From assembly GCA_036365515.1 (NCBI GenBank), contig CM070877.1, positions 14,142,601 through 14,206,600 of the forward strand: a stretch of DNA of 64,000 nucleotides, read 5' to 3'. Shown one piece after another: positions 11,179-22,837 of this stretch; positions within the stretch are counted from its first letter, which is position 1; every line of letters begins with the position of its first letter. This DNA comes from Torymus aiolomorphi (lineage: Eukaryota; Arthropoda; Insecta; Hymenoptera; Torymidae). Both the position numbers and the translations under genes were made by a program. Under the pieces are notes generated by a model, which worked only from the letters and a program-made list of their open reading frames with translations, was not told the DNA's origin and did no database searches.

Positions 11179-11282
11179 GGCAGTCAGATCGTCCTTTGCT
11201 AACAAAGTTTTTTCCAGATTTTAATTAAGTTTTTATTTCAGATTCTGCGGGGGTGATTATAAACAAGGGCAATCTGACTGCC
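11179..11282 (+). repeat. 11-bp inverted repeat just downstream of the ribozyme
   Basis: GGCAGTCAGAT (11179-11189) pairs with ATCTGACTGCC (11272-11282). It would close an 82-nt loop near the 5' end of the cleaved RNA. It is present in every pLTR. Confidence 0.7.
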
Positions 11283-11419
11283 ATAAATATTAATTATTTT
11301 AATTTAATTTGTAAGACTGTAAGACCGATGGAAAAATTCTTATCAGTTGATATTAAATTGCAGTCGACATAAGTAATATTTTTAACGATAAAACTAAGGT
11401 CTATTAAAGGTGGGGTAAA

Positions 11420-13875
11420 ATGTTTTTAGAGATATATATGGGATTTATGGGAAGGTGGTAAAAGATTATTGCTCAAAATGGGTAAAAATGGTTTTAAGGA
11501 TTGTAATTTTAAAGGAGCAACTCACTTTTCTTCTAAGGTGTAAAAAATCAAATATTTTTCCTAAACATATTGGAAAAACATTTGATGATAAGGGTTTTTA
11601 TCGGGATTACAATAAAAGAGTTTCTTATGATCTACGGAAAAATATTTTCTTTTTCAAAAATAAATTACTTAACTTAGAAATTAGAGATTTGAATTTTGAA
11701 ATTAATCGTTTGAATAAATATTTATTAGAGCTTGAAAGATATTTATATAATAAAATAGAACAGAATGATTTGCAAGAATTTTTTCGTGGTCAAAAGAGGC
11801 ACTTTGAAAAAGTAAAATATAACCATAGGAGTAAATTAAAAAGAAAATTTGAATATTTAAAGCATAGAAAACACTCTCAGGTCAATCAAACTAACAATGT
11901 TAATAAGGATTGGTTTAGAAATTTAACTGACAAAGTAATACCAGAAGAAGTGGTAAATATCATGTCAAAGGGTGCTAAATTTGGAATATCATATTCAAGT
12001 AAATCTCTTCCGATCAAGAATATCATCGCTGAGGTAGAAAGTAGTATGAGTAGTTTTAATCTGGAGTTTAAAAAAGAATGTAGGCGTTCTTTAGTTAAAG
12101 TTGTTGATAATTTTAAAAGAGAACATAGATTTGATAATTATTTGAATAGTAATTTATTCCATGAATTAAAAATAACGAAGAAATTCTTGAGAGAGAATCC
12201 GAATATGATCTTCCAAAAAGCAGATAAAGGAAATGTAACTGTAGTTTCGGATAAAAGGGATTATATTAATAAAATTCAACTTATGTTGGAGGATGATACC
12301 ACTTATGTGAAAATTAGGAATCCACATATCAATAGACTACAAGATAAATTGAAAGAATTATTGATGCATTGGAAAACAAAAGCTTATATTAAAGATAGTA
12401 TGTTTAAATATTTAAAATGTGAAAATGGCACTGTAGCTAAATGTTATGGGCTTCCTAAGATTCACAAAGAACAGTTGACATATAGAATAATAATATCATC
12501 GATAAATTTTCCGACGTATAGACTTGCTAGATTTTTGTCTAATATATTGTTCAAGATAGTGGGTAAAACAAATTCATATATTAAAGATAGTTGGAGTTTT
12601 TATGGTATAATGAAAGATATTATTATTCCGAATGATCATAGGATGGTTTCATTGGATGTAGTATCTTTGTTTACAAATATACCTTTAGAGTTGTTGAATG
12701 ATATTATACAAGATAAATGGTCTGAAATTAAAGTACATACTAGTTTAACAAAAGATGAATTTATAAAGGCACTTAATTTGGTTTTTAAAAACACAATTTT
12801 TTCTTTTAATAATAGTCTATATGAACAAAGATATGGTTGTCCAATGGGATCACCTTTGTCACCTGTTATAGCCAATTTAGTAATGGAAAAATTGGAAAGT
12901 ATTGCTTTGTCTAAGTTGGTTTTTCAGCCAATTATTTTTAAAAGATATGTTGATGACATTTTTGCAGTTGTACCAGAATGTTTTGTGGATGAAATGGTGG
13001 ATGTATTTAATTCTATCCATGATAGAATTAAATTCACAAAAGAAGTTGAGAAAGATTATCAATTGAGTTTTTTAGATATTAGAGTCATTAGAGGTAATAA
13101 TAATAGAGTGAAATTAGATTGGTATAGAAAACCTACATGGTCAGGTAGATTTTTAAATTTTGATTCTCACCACCAATTCGGAAACAAGACAGGTGCGATC
13201 AAAGGTGTCATTGACAGAGCGATTAAATTGTCACATAAAGATTTTAGGAAAAAGAATTTAAATTTAGTTAGAGAAACATTTATTAAAAATAGTTATCCCG
13301 TAAAATTTATTGATAAAATGATTGATGAGAGAGTGTGGGAAATTTATAATGGTGGATTGAAGCAGCGGGTAGATAATCAAACAAGGAATAGAAATGGAAA
13401 GAATGCATATTTTAGTTTACCATATGTTAGAGGTTTGTCGGAAAGGATTAGAAGGGTTTTTAGTAAACATAATATTCAAGTTTTCTTTAGAAATGATAAT
13501 AATTTAGAAAGGTTATTTAGTAATTGTAAAGACAAGGATGATAAATGTTTGAAATCGGGAGTTGTTTATAAAATTAATTGTAGGGATTGTAATGGTTGTT
13601 ATATTGGTCAAACGGGTAGATATTTGAAAAAGAGAATATATGAACATCAATATAGTTTACGCAGCTCAAGTTGTACATCGGGTTTGAAAGAACATTGTTT
13701 AAATAGTTTGCATTCTTTCGATTTTGGGAGTGTGGATATTTTGGAACAGGGGATTAAGAATAAATATAAGAGGGAAAGCCTTGAAAGTATTCACATTCTA
13801 AGAAATCGGAATAATGTAAATTTAATGATAGAGTCAAGTAAATTAGATAACATTTATCATTCTTTATTAATTTAA
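11420..13875 (+). CDS. PLE unit B: reverse transcriptase / GIY-YIG endonuclease
   Basis: This is the best-preserved copy. It is open from GTG 11455 to TAA 13875 (806 codons). The ATG at 11420 is put out of frame by a 5-T run where units C and E have 6. The product would copy PLE RNA and nick the target. In order (numbering from 11455): the ADKGN motif at residues 256-260, YGLPKIHK, RT motif A with Asp401, motif B CPMGSP near 462, motif C YVDD at 498-501, the C-terminal RT element YRKPTWSGR, then a cysteine cluster and the GIY-YIG nuclease with VVY 703-705, YIG 716-718 and Arg722. The full order is that of EN-containing Penelope elements. Coding bias is very AT-rich. Apart from the T-run, no lesion is seen. 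Confidence 0.93.
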
Positions 13876-14279
13876 GTGAGAATGGCAAGTTGGAGAGGTG
13901 AATGTGGAGGGTGGTGGGGTAAGAGAAAAAAAAGTGGTATGGGTGCATGGTATATAAGGAGGTGTATCGCGGGTTTTATTTCAGTCCCTGAGGAGGAGCC
14001 GGAGCAGGCTCGAAACGTCGGACAATGTGGTGGTGGTGGGCAGTCAGATCGTCCTTTGCTAACAAAGTTTTTTCCAGATTTTAATTAAGTTTTTATTTCA
14101 CATTCTGCGGGAGTGATTATAAACAAGGGCAATCTGACTGCCATAAATATTAATTATTTTAATTTAATTTGTAAGACTGTAAGACCGATGGAAAAATTCT
14201 TATCAGTTGATATTAAATTGCAGTCGACATAAGTAATATTTTTAACGATAAAACTAAGGTCTATTAAAGGTGGGGTAAA
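13876..14279 (+). repeat. PLE terminal repeat between units B and C
   Basis: Same organisation as 11016-11419. It differs by small changes, including AAAAAAAAGTGG instead of AAAAGAAGGGGG near 13927 and CACATTCTGCGGGAG near 14099. Confidence 0.9.
13984..14023 (+). ncRNA. Hammerhead ribozyme motif, unit B/C pLTR
   Basis: Identical in all core and helix positions to 11124-11163. The start-to-start distance of 2860 bp defines a predicted monomer RNA containing the unit B ORF. Confidence 0.75.
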
Positions 14280-16734
14280 ATGTTTTTTAGAGATATATAT
14301 GGGATTTATGGGAAGGTGGTAAAAGATTATTGCTCAAAATGGGTAAAAATGGTTTTAAGGATTGTAATTTTAAAGGAGCAACTCACTTTTCTTCTAAGGT
14401 GTAAAAAATCAAATATTTTTCCTAAACATATTGGAAAAACATTTGATGATAAGGGTTTTTATCGGGATTACAATAAAAGAGTTTCTTATGATCTACGGAA
14501 AAATATTTTCTTTTTCAAAAATAAATTACTTAACTTAGAAATTAGAGATTTGAATTTTGAAATTAATCGTTTGAATAAATATTTATTAGAGCTTGAAAGA
14601 TATTTATATAATAAAATAGAACAGAATGATTTGCAAGAATTTTTTCGTGGTCAAAAGAGGCACTTTGAAAAAGTAAAATATAACCATAGGAGTAAATTAA
14701 AAGAAAATTTGAATATTTAAAGCATAGAAAACACTCTCAGGTCAATCAAACTAACAATGTTAATAAGGATTGGTTTAGAAATTTAACTGACAAAGTAATA
14801 CCAGAAGAAGTGGTAAATATCATGTCAAAGGGTGCTAAATTTGGAATATCATATTCAAGTAAATCTCTTCCGATCAAGAATATCATCGCTGAGGTAGAAA
14901 GTAGTATGAGTAGTTTTAATCTGGAGTTTAAAAAAGAATGTAGGCGTTCTTTAGTTAAAGTTGTTGATAATTTTAAAAGAGAACATAGATTTGATAATTA
15001 TTTGAATAGTAATTTATTCCATGAATTAAAAATAACGAAGAAATTCTTGAGAGAGAATCCGAATATGATCTTCCAAAAAGCAGATAAAGGAAATGTAACT
15101 GTAGTTTCGGATAAAAGGGATTATATTAATAAAATTCAACTTATGTTGGAGGATGATACCACTTATGTGAAAATTAGGAATCCACATATCAATAGACTAC
15201 AAGATAAATTGAAAGAATTATTGATGCATTGGAAAACAAAAGCTTATATTAAAGATAGTATGTTTAAATATTTAAAATGTGAAAATGGCACTGTAGCTAA
15301 ATGTTATGGGCTTCCTAAGATTCACAAAGAACAGTTGACATATAGAATAATAATATCATCGATAAATTTTCCGACGTATAGACTTGCTAGATTTTTGTCT
15401 AATATATTGTTCAAGATAGTGGGTAAAACAAATTCATATATTAAAGATAGTTGGAGTTTTTATGGTATAATGAAAGATATTATTATTCCGAATGATCATA
15501 GGATGGTTTCATTGGATGTAGTATCTTTGTTTACAAATATACCTTTAGAGTTGTTGAATGATATTATACAAGATAAATGGTCTGAAATTAAAGTACATAC
15601 TAGTTTAACAAAAGATGAATTTATAAAGGCACTTAATTTGGTTTTTAAAAACACAATTTTTTCTTTTAATAATAGTCTATATGAACAAAGATATGGTTGT
15701 CCAATGGGATCACCTTTGTCACCTGTTATAGCCAATTTAGTAATGGAAAAATTGGAAAGTATTGCTTTGTCTAAGTTGGTTTTTCAGCCAATTATTTTTA
15801 AAAGATATGTTGATGACATTTTTGCAGTTGTACCAGAATGTTTTGTGGATGAAATGGTGGATGTATTTAATTCTATCCATGATAGAATTAAATTCACAAA
15901 AGAAGTTGAGAAAGATTATCAATTGAGTTTTTAGATATTAGAGTCATTAGAGGTAATAATAATAGAGTGAAATTAGATTGGTATAGAAAACCTACATGGT
16001 CAGGTAGATTTTTAAATTTTGATTCTCACCACCAATTCGGAAACAAGACAGGTGCGATCAAAGGTGTCATTGACAGAGCGATTAAATTGTCACATAAAGA
16101 TTTTAGGAAAAAGAATTTAAATTTAGTTAGAGAAACATTTATTAAAAATAGTTATCCCGTAAAATTTATTGATAAAATGATTGATGAGAGAGTGTGGGAA
16201 ATTTATAATGGTGGATTGAAGCAGCGGGTAGATAATCAAACAAGGAATAGAAATGGAAAGAATGCATATTTTAGTTTACCATATGTTAGAGGTTTGTCGG
16301 AAAGGATTAGAAGGGTTTTTAGTAAACATAATATTCAAGTTTTCTTTAGAAATGATAATAATTTAGAAAGGTTATTTAGTAATTGTAAAGACAAGGATGA
16401 TAAATGTTTGAAATCGGGAGTTGTTTATAAAATTAATTGTAGGGATTGTAATGGTTGTTATATTGGTCAAACGGGTAGATATTTGAAAAAGAGAATATAT
16501 GAACATCAATATAGTTTACGCAGCTCAAGTTGTACATCGGGTTTGAAAGAACATTGTTTAAATAGTTTGCATTCTTTCGATTTTGGGAGTGTGGATATTT
16601 TGGAACAGGGGATTAAGAATAAATATAAGAGGGAAAGCCTTGAAAGTATTCACATTCTAAGAAATCGGAATAATGTAAATTTAATGATAGAGTCAAGTAA
16701 ATTAGATAACATTTATCATTCTTTATTAATTTAA
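14280..16734 (+). pseudogene. PLE unit C: RT/GIY-YIG ORF with two frameshifts
   Basis: The ATG at 14280 with a 6-T run is in frame and gives an N-terminus of about 18 residues before the region also seen in unit B. A missing A (4 instead of 5) near 14700 ends this frame at 14720. The correct frame resumes before 14810. A missing T (5 instead of 6) near 15928-15932 creates a stop at 15932-15934, between the RT and the C-terminal part. The remainder, including GIY-YIG, is open to 16734. All domain motifs are present and otherwise identical to unit B. Confidence 0.93.
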
Positions 16735-17137
16735 GTGAGAATGGCAAGTTGGAGAGGTGAATGTGGAGGGTGGTGGGGTAAGAGAAAAGAAGGGGTATGC
16801 GTGCATGGTATATAAGGAGGTGTATCGCGGGTTTTATTTCAGTCCCTGAGGAGGAGCCGGAGCAGGCTCGAAACGTCGGACAATGTGGTGGTGGTGGGCA
16901 GTCAGATCGTCCTTTGCTAACAAAGTTTTTTCCAGATTTTAATTAAGTTTTTATTTCAGATTCTGCGGGGGTGATTATAAACAAGGGCAATCTGACTGCC
17001 ATAAATATTAATTATTTTAATTTAATTTGTAAGACTGTAAGACCGATGGAAAAATTCTTATCAGTTGATATTAAATTGCAGTCGACATAAGTAATATTTT
17101 TAACGATAAAACTAAGGTCTATTAAAGGTGGGGTAAA
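16735..17137 (+). repeat. PLE terminal repeat between units C and D
   Basis: Same organisation as 11016-11419. It has GGGGTATGCGTG near 16792, one G shorter and with a T-to-C or G substitution relative to its siblings. Confidence 0.88.
16842..16881 (+). ncRNA. Hammerhead ribozyme motif, unit C/D pLTR
   Basis: Identical to 11124-11163. It lies 2858 bp from the previous copy. Confidence 0.75.
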
Positions 17138-19592
17138 ATGTTTTTAGAGATATATATGGGATTTATGGGAAGGTGGTAAAAGATTATTGCTCAAAATGGG
17201 TAAAAATGGTTTTAAGGATTGTAATTTTAAAGGAGCAACTCACTTTTCTTCTAAGGTGTAAAAAATCAAATATTTTTCCTAAACATATTGGAAAAACATT
17301 TGATGATAAGGGTTTTTATCGGGATTACAATAAAAGAGTTTCTTATGATCTACGGAAAAATATTTTCTTTTTCAAAAATAAATTACTTAACTTAGAAATT
17401 AGAGATTTGAATTTTGAAATTAATCGTTTGAATAAATATTTATTAGAGCTTGAAAGATATTTATATAATAAAATAGAACAGAATGATTTGCAAGAATTTT
17501 TTCGTGGTCAAAAGAGGCACTTTGAAAAAGTAAAATATAACCATAGGAGTAAATTAAAAAGAAAATTTGAATATTTAAAGCATAGAAAACACTCTCAGGT
17601 CAATCAAACTAACAATGTTAATAAGGATTGGTTTAGAAATTTAACTGACAAAGTAATACCAGAAGAAGTGGTAAATATCATGTCAAAGGGTGCTAAATTT
17701 GGAATATCATATTCAAGTAAATCTCTTCCGATCAAGAATATCATCGCTGAGGTAGAAAGTAGTATGAGTAGTTTTAATCTGGAGTTTAAAAAAGAATGTA
17801 GGCGTTCTTTAGTTAAAGTTGTTGATAATTTTAAAAGAGAACATAGATTTGATAATTATTTGAATAGTAATTTATTCCATGAATTAAAAATAACGAAGAA
17901 ATTCTTGAGAGAGAATCCGAATATGATCTTCCAAAAAGCAGATAAAGGAAATGTAACTGTAGTTTCGGATAAAAGGGATTATATTAATAAAATTCAACTT
18001 ATGTTGGAGGATGATACCACTTATGTGAAAATTAGGAATCCACATATCAATAGACTACAAGATAAATTGAAAGAATTATTGATGCATTGGAAAACAAAAG
18101 CTTATATTAAAGATAGTATGTTTAAATATTTAAAATGTGAAAATGGCACTGTAGCTAAATGTTATGGGCTTCCTAAGATTCACAAAGAACAGTTGACATA
18201 TAGAATAATAATATCATCGATAAATTTTCCGACGTATAGACTTGCTAGATTTTTGTCTAATATATTGTTCAAGATAGTGGGTAAAACAAATTCATATATT
18301 AAAGATAGTTGGAGTTTTTATGGTATAATGAAAGATATTATTATTCCGAATGATCATAGGATGGTTTCATTGGATGTAGTATCTTTGTTTACAAATATAC
18401 CTTTAGAGTTGTTGAATGATATTATACAAGATAAATGGTCTGAAATTAAAGTACATACTAGTTTAACAAAAGATGAATTTATAAAGGCACTTAATTTGGT
18501 TTTTAAAAACACAATTTTTTCTTTTAATAATAGTCTATATGAACAAAGATATGGTTGTCCAATGGGATCACCTTTGTCACCTGTTATAGCCAATTTAGTA
18601 ATGGAAAAATTGGAAAGTATTGCTTTGTCTAAGTTGGTTTTTCAGCCAATTATTTTTAAAAGATATGTTGATGACATTTTTGCAGTTGTACCAGAATGTT
18701 TTGTGGATGAAATGGTGGATGTATTTAATTCTATCCATGATAGAATTAAATTCACAAAAGAAGTTGAGAAAGATTATCAATTGAGTTTTTAGATATTAGA
18801 GTCATTAGAGGTAATAATAATAGAGTGAAATTAGATTGGTATAGAAAACCTACATGGTCAGGTAGATTTTTAAATTTTGATTCTCACCACCAATTCGGAA
18901 ACAAGACAGGTGCGATCAAAGGTGTCATTGACAGAGCGATTAAATTGTCACATAAAGATTTTAGGAAAAAGAATTTAAATTTAGTTAGAGAAACATTTAT
19001 TAAAAATAGTTATCCCGTAAAATTTATTGATAAAATGATTGATGAGAGAGTGTGGGAAATTTATAATGGTGGATTGAAGCAGCGGGTAGATAATCAAACA
19101 AGGAATAGAAATGGAAAGAATGCATATTTTAGTTTACCATATGTTAGAGGTTTGTCGGAAAGGATTAGAAGGGTTTTTAGTAAACATAATATTCAAGTTT
19201 TCTTTAGAAATGATAATAATTTAGAAAGGTTATTTAGTAATTGTAAAGACAAGGATGATAAATGTTTGAAATCGGGAGTTGTTTATAAAATTAATTGTAG
19301 GGATTGTAATGGTTGTTATATTGGTCAAACGGGTAGATATTTGAAAAAGAGAATATATGAACATCAATATAGTTTACGCAGCTCAAGTTGTACATCGGGT
19401 TTGAAAGAACATTGTTTAAATAGTTTGCATTCTTTCGATTTTGGGAGTGTGGATATTTTGGAACAGGGGATTAAGAATAAATATAAGAGGGAAAGCCTTG
19501 AAAGTATTCACATTCTAAGAAATCGGAATAATGTAAATTTAATGATAGAGTCAAGTAAATTAGATAACATTTATCATTCTTTATTAATTTAA
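17138..19592 (+). pseudogene. PLE unit D: RT/GIY-YIG ORF with frameshifts
   Basis: The ATG at 17138 is followed by 5 T, as in unit B, so reading in the coding frame starts only at GTG 17173. The frame is open to a stop at 18790-18792 caused by a 5-T run near 18786, the same lesion as in unit C. The C-terminal domain with GIY-YIG is open from before 18825 to 19592. Motifs A, B and C and the nuclease residues are unchanged from unit B. Confidence 0.93.
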
Positions 19593-19995
19593 GTGAGAAT
19601 GGCAAGTTGGAGAGGTGAATGTGGAGGGTGGTGGGGTAAGAGAAAAGAAGGGGTATGGGGGCATGGTATATAAGGAGGTGTATCGCGGGTTTTATTTCAG
19701 TCCCTGAGGAGGAGCCGGAGCAGGCTCGAAACGTCGGACAATGTGGTGGTGGTGGGCAGTCAGATCGTCCTTTGCTAACAAAGTTTTTTCCAGATTTTAA
19801 TTAAGTTTTTATTTCAGATTCTGCGGGGGTGATTATAAACAAGGGCAATCTGACTGCCATAAATATTAATTATTTTAATTTAATTTGTAAGACTGTAAGA
19901 CCGATGGAAAAATTCTTATCAGTTGATATTAAATTGCAGTCGACATAAGTAATATTTTTAACGATAAAACTAAGGTCTATTAAAGGTGGGGTAAA
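19593..19995 (+). repeat. PLE terminal repeat between units D and E
   Basis: Same organisation as 11016-11419, with GGGGTATGGGGGCATGG near 19650-19665. Confidence 0.88.
19700..19739 (+). ncRNA. Hammerhead ribozyme motif, unit D/E pLTR
   Basis: Identical to 11124-11163. It lies 2858 bp from the previous copy. Confidence 0.75.
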
Positions 19996-22451
19996 ATGTT
20001 TTTTAGAGATATATATGGGATTTATGGGAAGGTGGTAAAAGATTATTGATCAAAATGGGTAAAAATGGTTTTAAGGATTGTAATTTTAAAGGAGCAACTC
20101 ACTTTTCTTCTAAGGTGTAAAAAATCAAATATTTTTCCTAAACATATTGGAAAAACATTTGATGATAAGGGTTTTTATCGGGATTACAATAAAAGAGTTT
20201 CTTATGATCTACGGAAAAATATTTTCTTTTTCAAAAATAAATTACTTAACTTAGAAATTAGAGATTTGAATTTTGAAATTAATCGTTTGAATAAATATTT
20301 ATTAGAGCTTGAAAGATATTTATATAATAAAATAGAACAGAATGATTTGCAAGAATTTTTTCGTGGTCAAAAGAGGCACTTTGAAAAAGTAAAATATAAC
20401 CATAGGAGTAAATTAAAAAGAAAATTTGAATATTTAAAGCATAGAAAACACTCTCAGGTCAATCAAACTAACAATGTTAATAAGGATTGGTTTAGAAATT
20501 TAACTGACAAAGTAATACCAGAAGAAGTGGTAAATATCATGTCAAAGGGTGCTAAATTTGGAATATCATATTCAAGTAAATCTCTTCCGATCAAGAATAT
20601 CATCGCTGAGGTAGAAAGTAGTATGAGTAGTTTTAATCTGGAGTTTAAAAAAGAATGTAGGCGTTCTTTAGTTAAAGTTGTTGATAATTTTAAAAGAGAA
20701 CATAGATTTGATAATTATTTGAATAGTAATTTATTCCATGAATTAAAAATAACGAAGAAATTCTTGAGAGAGAATCCGAATATGATCTTCCAAAAAGCAG
20801 ATAAAGGAAATGTAACTGTAGTTTCGGATAAAAGGGATTATATTAATAAAATTCAACTTATGTTGGAGGATGATACCACTTATGTGAAAATTAGGAATCC
20901 ACATATCAATAGACTACAAGATAAATTGAAAGAATTATTGATGCATTGGAAAACAAAAGCTTATATTAAAGATATATGTTTAAATATTTAAAATGTGAAA
21001 ATGGCACTGTAGCTAAATGTTATGGGCTTCCTAAGATTCACAAAGAACAGTTGACATATAGAATAATAATATCATCGATAAATTTTCCGACGTATAGACT
21101 TGCTAGATTTTTGTCTAATATATTGTTCAAGATAGTGGGTAAAACAAATTCATATATTAAAGATAGTTGGAGTTTTTATGGTATAATGAAAGATATTATT
21201 ATTCCGAATGATCATAGGATGGTTTCATTGGATGTAGTATCTTTGTTTACAAATATACCTTTAGAGTTGTTGAATGATATTATACAAGATAAATGGTCTG
21301 AAATTAAAGTACATACTAGTTTAACAAAAGATGAATTTATAAAGGCACTTAATTTGGTTTTTAAAAACACAATTTTTTCTTTTAATAATAGTCTATATGA
21401 ACAAAGATATGGTTGTCCAATGGGATCACCTTTGTCACCTGTTATAGCCAATTTAGTAATGGAAAAATTGGAAAGTATTGCTTTGTCTAAGTTGGTTTTT
21501 CAGCCAATTATTTTTAAAAGATATGTTGATGACATTTTTGCAGTTGTACCAGAATGTTTTGTGGATGAAATGGTGGATGTATTTAATTCTATCCATGATA
21601 GAATTAAATTCACAAAAGAAGTTGAGAAAGATTATCAATTGAGTTTTTTAGATATTAGAGTCATTAGAGGTAATAATAATAGAGTGAAATTAGATTGGTA
21701 TAGAAAACCTACATGGTCAGGTAGATTTTTAAATTTTGATTCTCACCACCAATTCGGAAACAAGACAGGTGCGATCAAAGGTGTCATTGACAGAGCGATT
21801 AAATTGTCACATAAAGATTTTAGGAAAAAGAATTTAAATTTAGTTAGAGAAACATTTATTAAAAATAGTTATCCCGTAAAATTTATTGATAAAATGATTG
21901 ATGAGAGAGTGTGGGAAATTTATAATGGTGGATTGAAGCAGCGGGTAGATAATCAAACAAGGAATAGAAATGGAAAGAATGCATATTTTAGTTTACCATA
22001 TGTTAGAGGTTTGTCGGAAAGGATTAGAAGGGTTTTTAGTAAACATAATATTCAAGTTTTCTTTAGAAATGATAATAATTTAGAAAGGTTATTTAGTAAT
22101 TGTAAAGACAAGGATGATAAATGTTTGAAATCGGGAGTTGTTTATAAAATTAATTGTAGGGATTGTAATGGTTGTTATATTGGTCAAACGGGTAGATATT
22201 TGAAAAAGAGAATATATGAACATCAATATAGTTTACGCAGCTCAAGTTGTACATCGGGTTTGAAAGAACATTGTTTAAATAGTTTGCATTCTTTCGATTT
22301 TGGGAGTGTGGATATTTTGGAACAGGGGATTAAGAATAAATATAAGAGGGAAAGCCTTGAAAGTATTCACATTCTAAGAAATCGGAATAATGTAAATTTA
22401 ATGATAGAGTCAAGTAAATTAGATAACATTTATCATTCTTTATTAATTTAA
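19996..22451 (+). pseudogene. PLE unit E: RT/GIY-YIG ORF with a stop and a frameshift
   Basis: The ATG at 19996 with 6 T is in frame, but a C-to-A change makes TGA at 20047-20049, where the other units have Cys. Reading could restart at ATG 20065. A single G is missing near 20974 (GATATATG for GATAGTATG), shifting frame before the YGLPKIHK motif and giving a stop at 20989-20991. From 20976 the frame is open to the normal TAA at 22451, with the T-run intact at 6. RT and GIY-YIG motifs are as in unit B. Confidence 0.93.
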
Positions 22452-22823
22452 GTGAGAATGGCAAGTTGGAGAGGTGAATGTGGAGGGTGGTGGGGTAAGA
22501 GAAAAGAAGGGGGTATGGGTGCATGGTATATAAGGAGGTGTATCGCGGGTTTTATTTCAGTCCCTGAGGAGGAGCCGGAGCAGGCTCGAAACGTCGGACA
22601 ATGTGGTGGTGGTGGGCAGTCAGATCGTCCTTTGCTAACAAAGTTTTTTCCAGATTTTAATTAAGTTTTTATTTCAGATTCTGCGGGGGTGATTATAAAC
22701 AAGGGCAATCTGACTGCCATAAATATTAATTATTTTAATTTAATTTGTAAGAATGTAAGACCGATGGAAAAATTCTTATCAGTTGATATTAAATTGCAGT
22801 CGACATAAGTAATATTTTTAACG
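22452..22823 (+). repeat. Right terminal pLTR of the PLE array
   Basis: Same organisation as the internal repeats, but it ends at TTTTTAACGAT where the target duplication begins. Internal junctions continue AAAACTAAGG at that point, so the element's 3' end is defined here. Confidence 0.9.
22560..22599 (+). ncRNA. Hammerhead ribozyme motif, right terminal pLTR
   Basis: Identical to 11124-11163. It lies 2860 bp from the previous copy. Confidence 0.75.
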
Positions 22824-22837
22824 ATGTACTAGCTTAT
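22824..22837 (+). repeat. Right target-site duplication of the PLE array
   Basis: ATGTACTAGCTTAT is an exact match of 9134-9147. Confidence 0.88.

Larger units (their letters stand above)
11016..11419 (+). repeat. PLE terminal repeat (pLTR) between units A and B
   Basis: The order is ORF-end spacer, TATA box, initiator, hammerhead, an 11-bp inverted repeat, an AT-rich tract and the ATG of the next unit. The 3' portion, from about 11350, has ATTAAATTGCAGTCGAC, which is also present at the right edge of the array. Equivalent repeats lie at 13876-14279, 16735-17137, 19593-19995 and 22452-22823. Confidence 0.9.
9148..22823 (+). mobile_element. Tandem array of a Penelope-like retroelement (PLE)
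   Basis: The array comprises an inverted pLTR fragment (9148-9574), a 5'-truncated unit A, and four full-length head-to-tail units B-E. ORF ends fall at 11015, 13875, 16734, 19592 and 22451, a period of 2858-2860 bp. Units share terminal repeats as pLTR-ORF-pLTR-ORF, a layout typical of Penelope elements. One 14-bp target duplication flanks the whole array, so the array integrated as one event or grew after insertion of a single copy. Units are almost identical, so the array is young or homogenised. Confidence 0.93.

Noticed and set aside
12636..12875. 79-codon minus-strand ORF repeated in every PLE unit
   Set aside because: It lies antisense to RT motifs A and B and is conserved only because the units are near-identical.
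9148..22823. CRISPR-like regular repeat array
   Set aside because: The repeat units are 2.86 kb and encode an RT. The spacing is that of tandem retroelements in a eukaryote.
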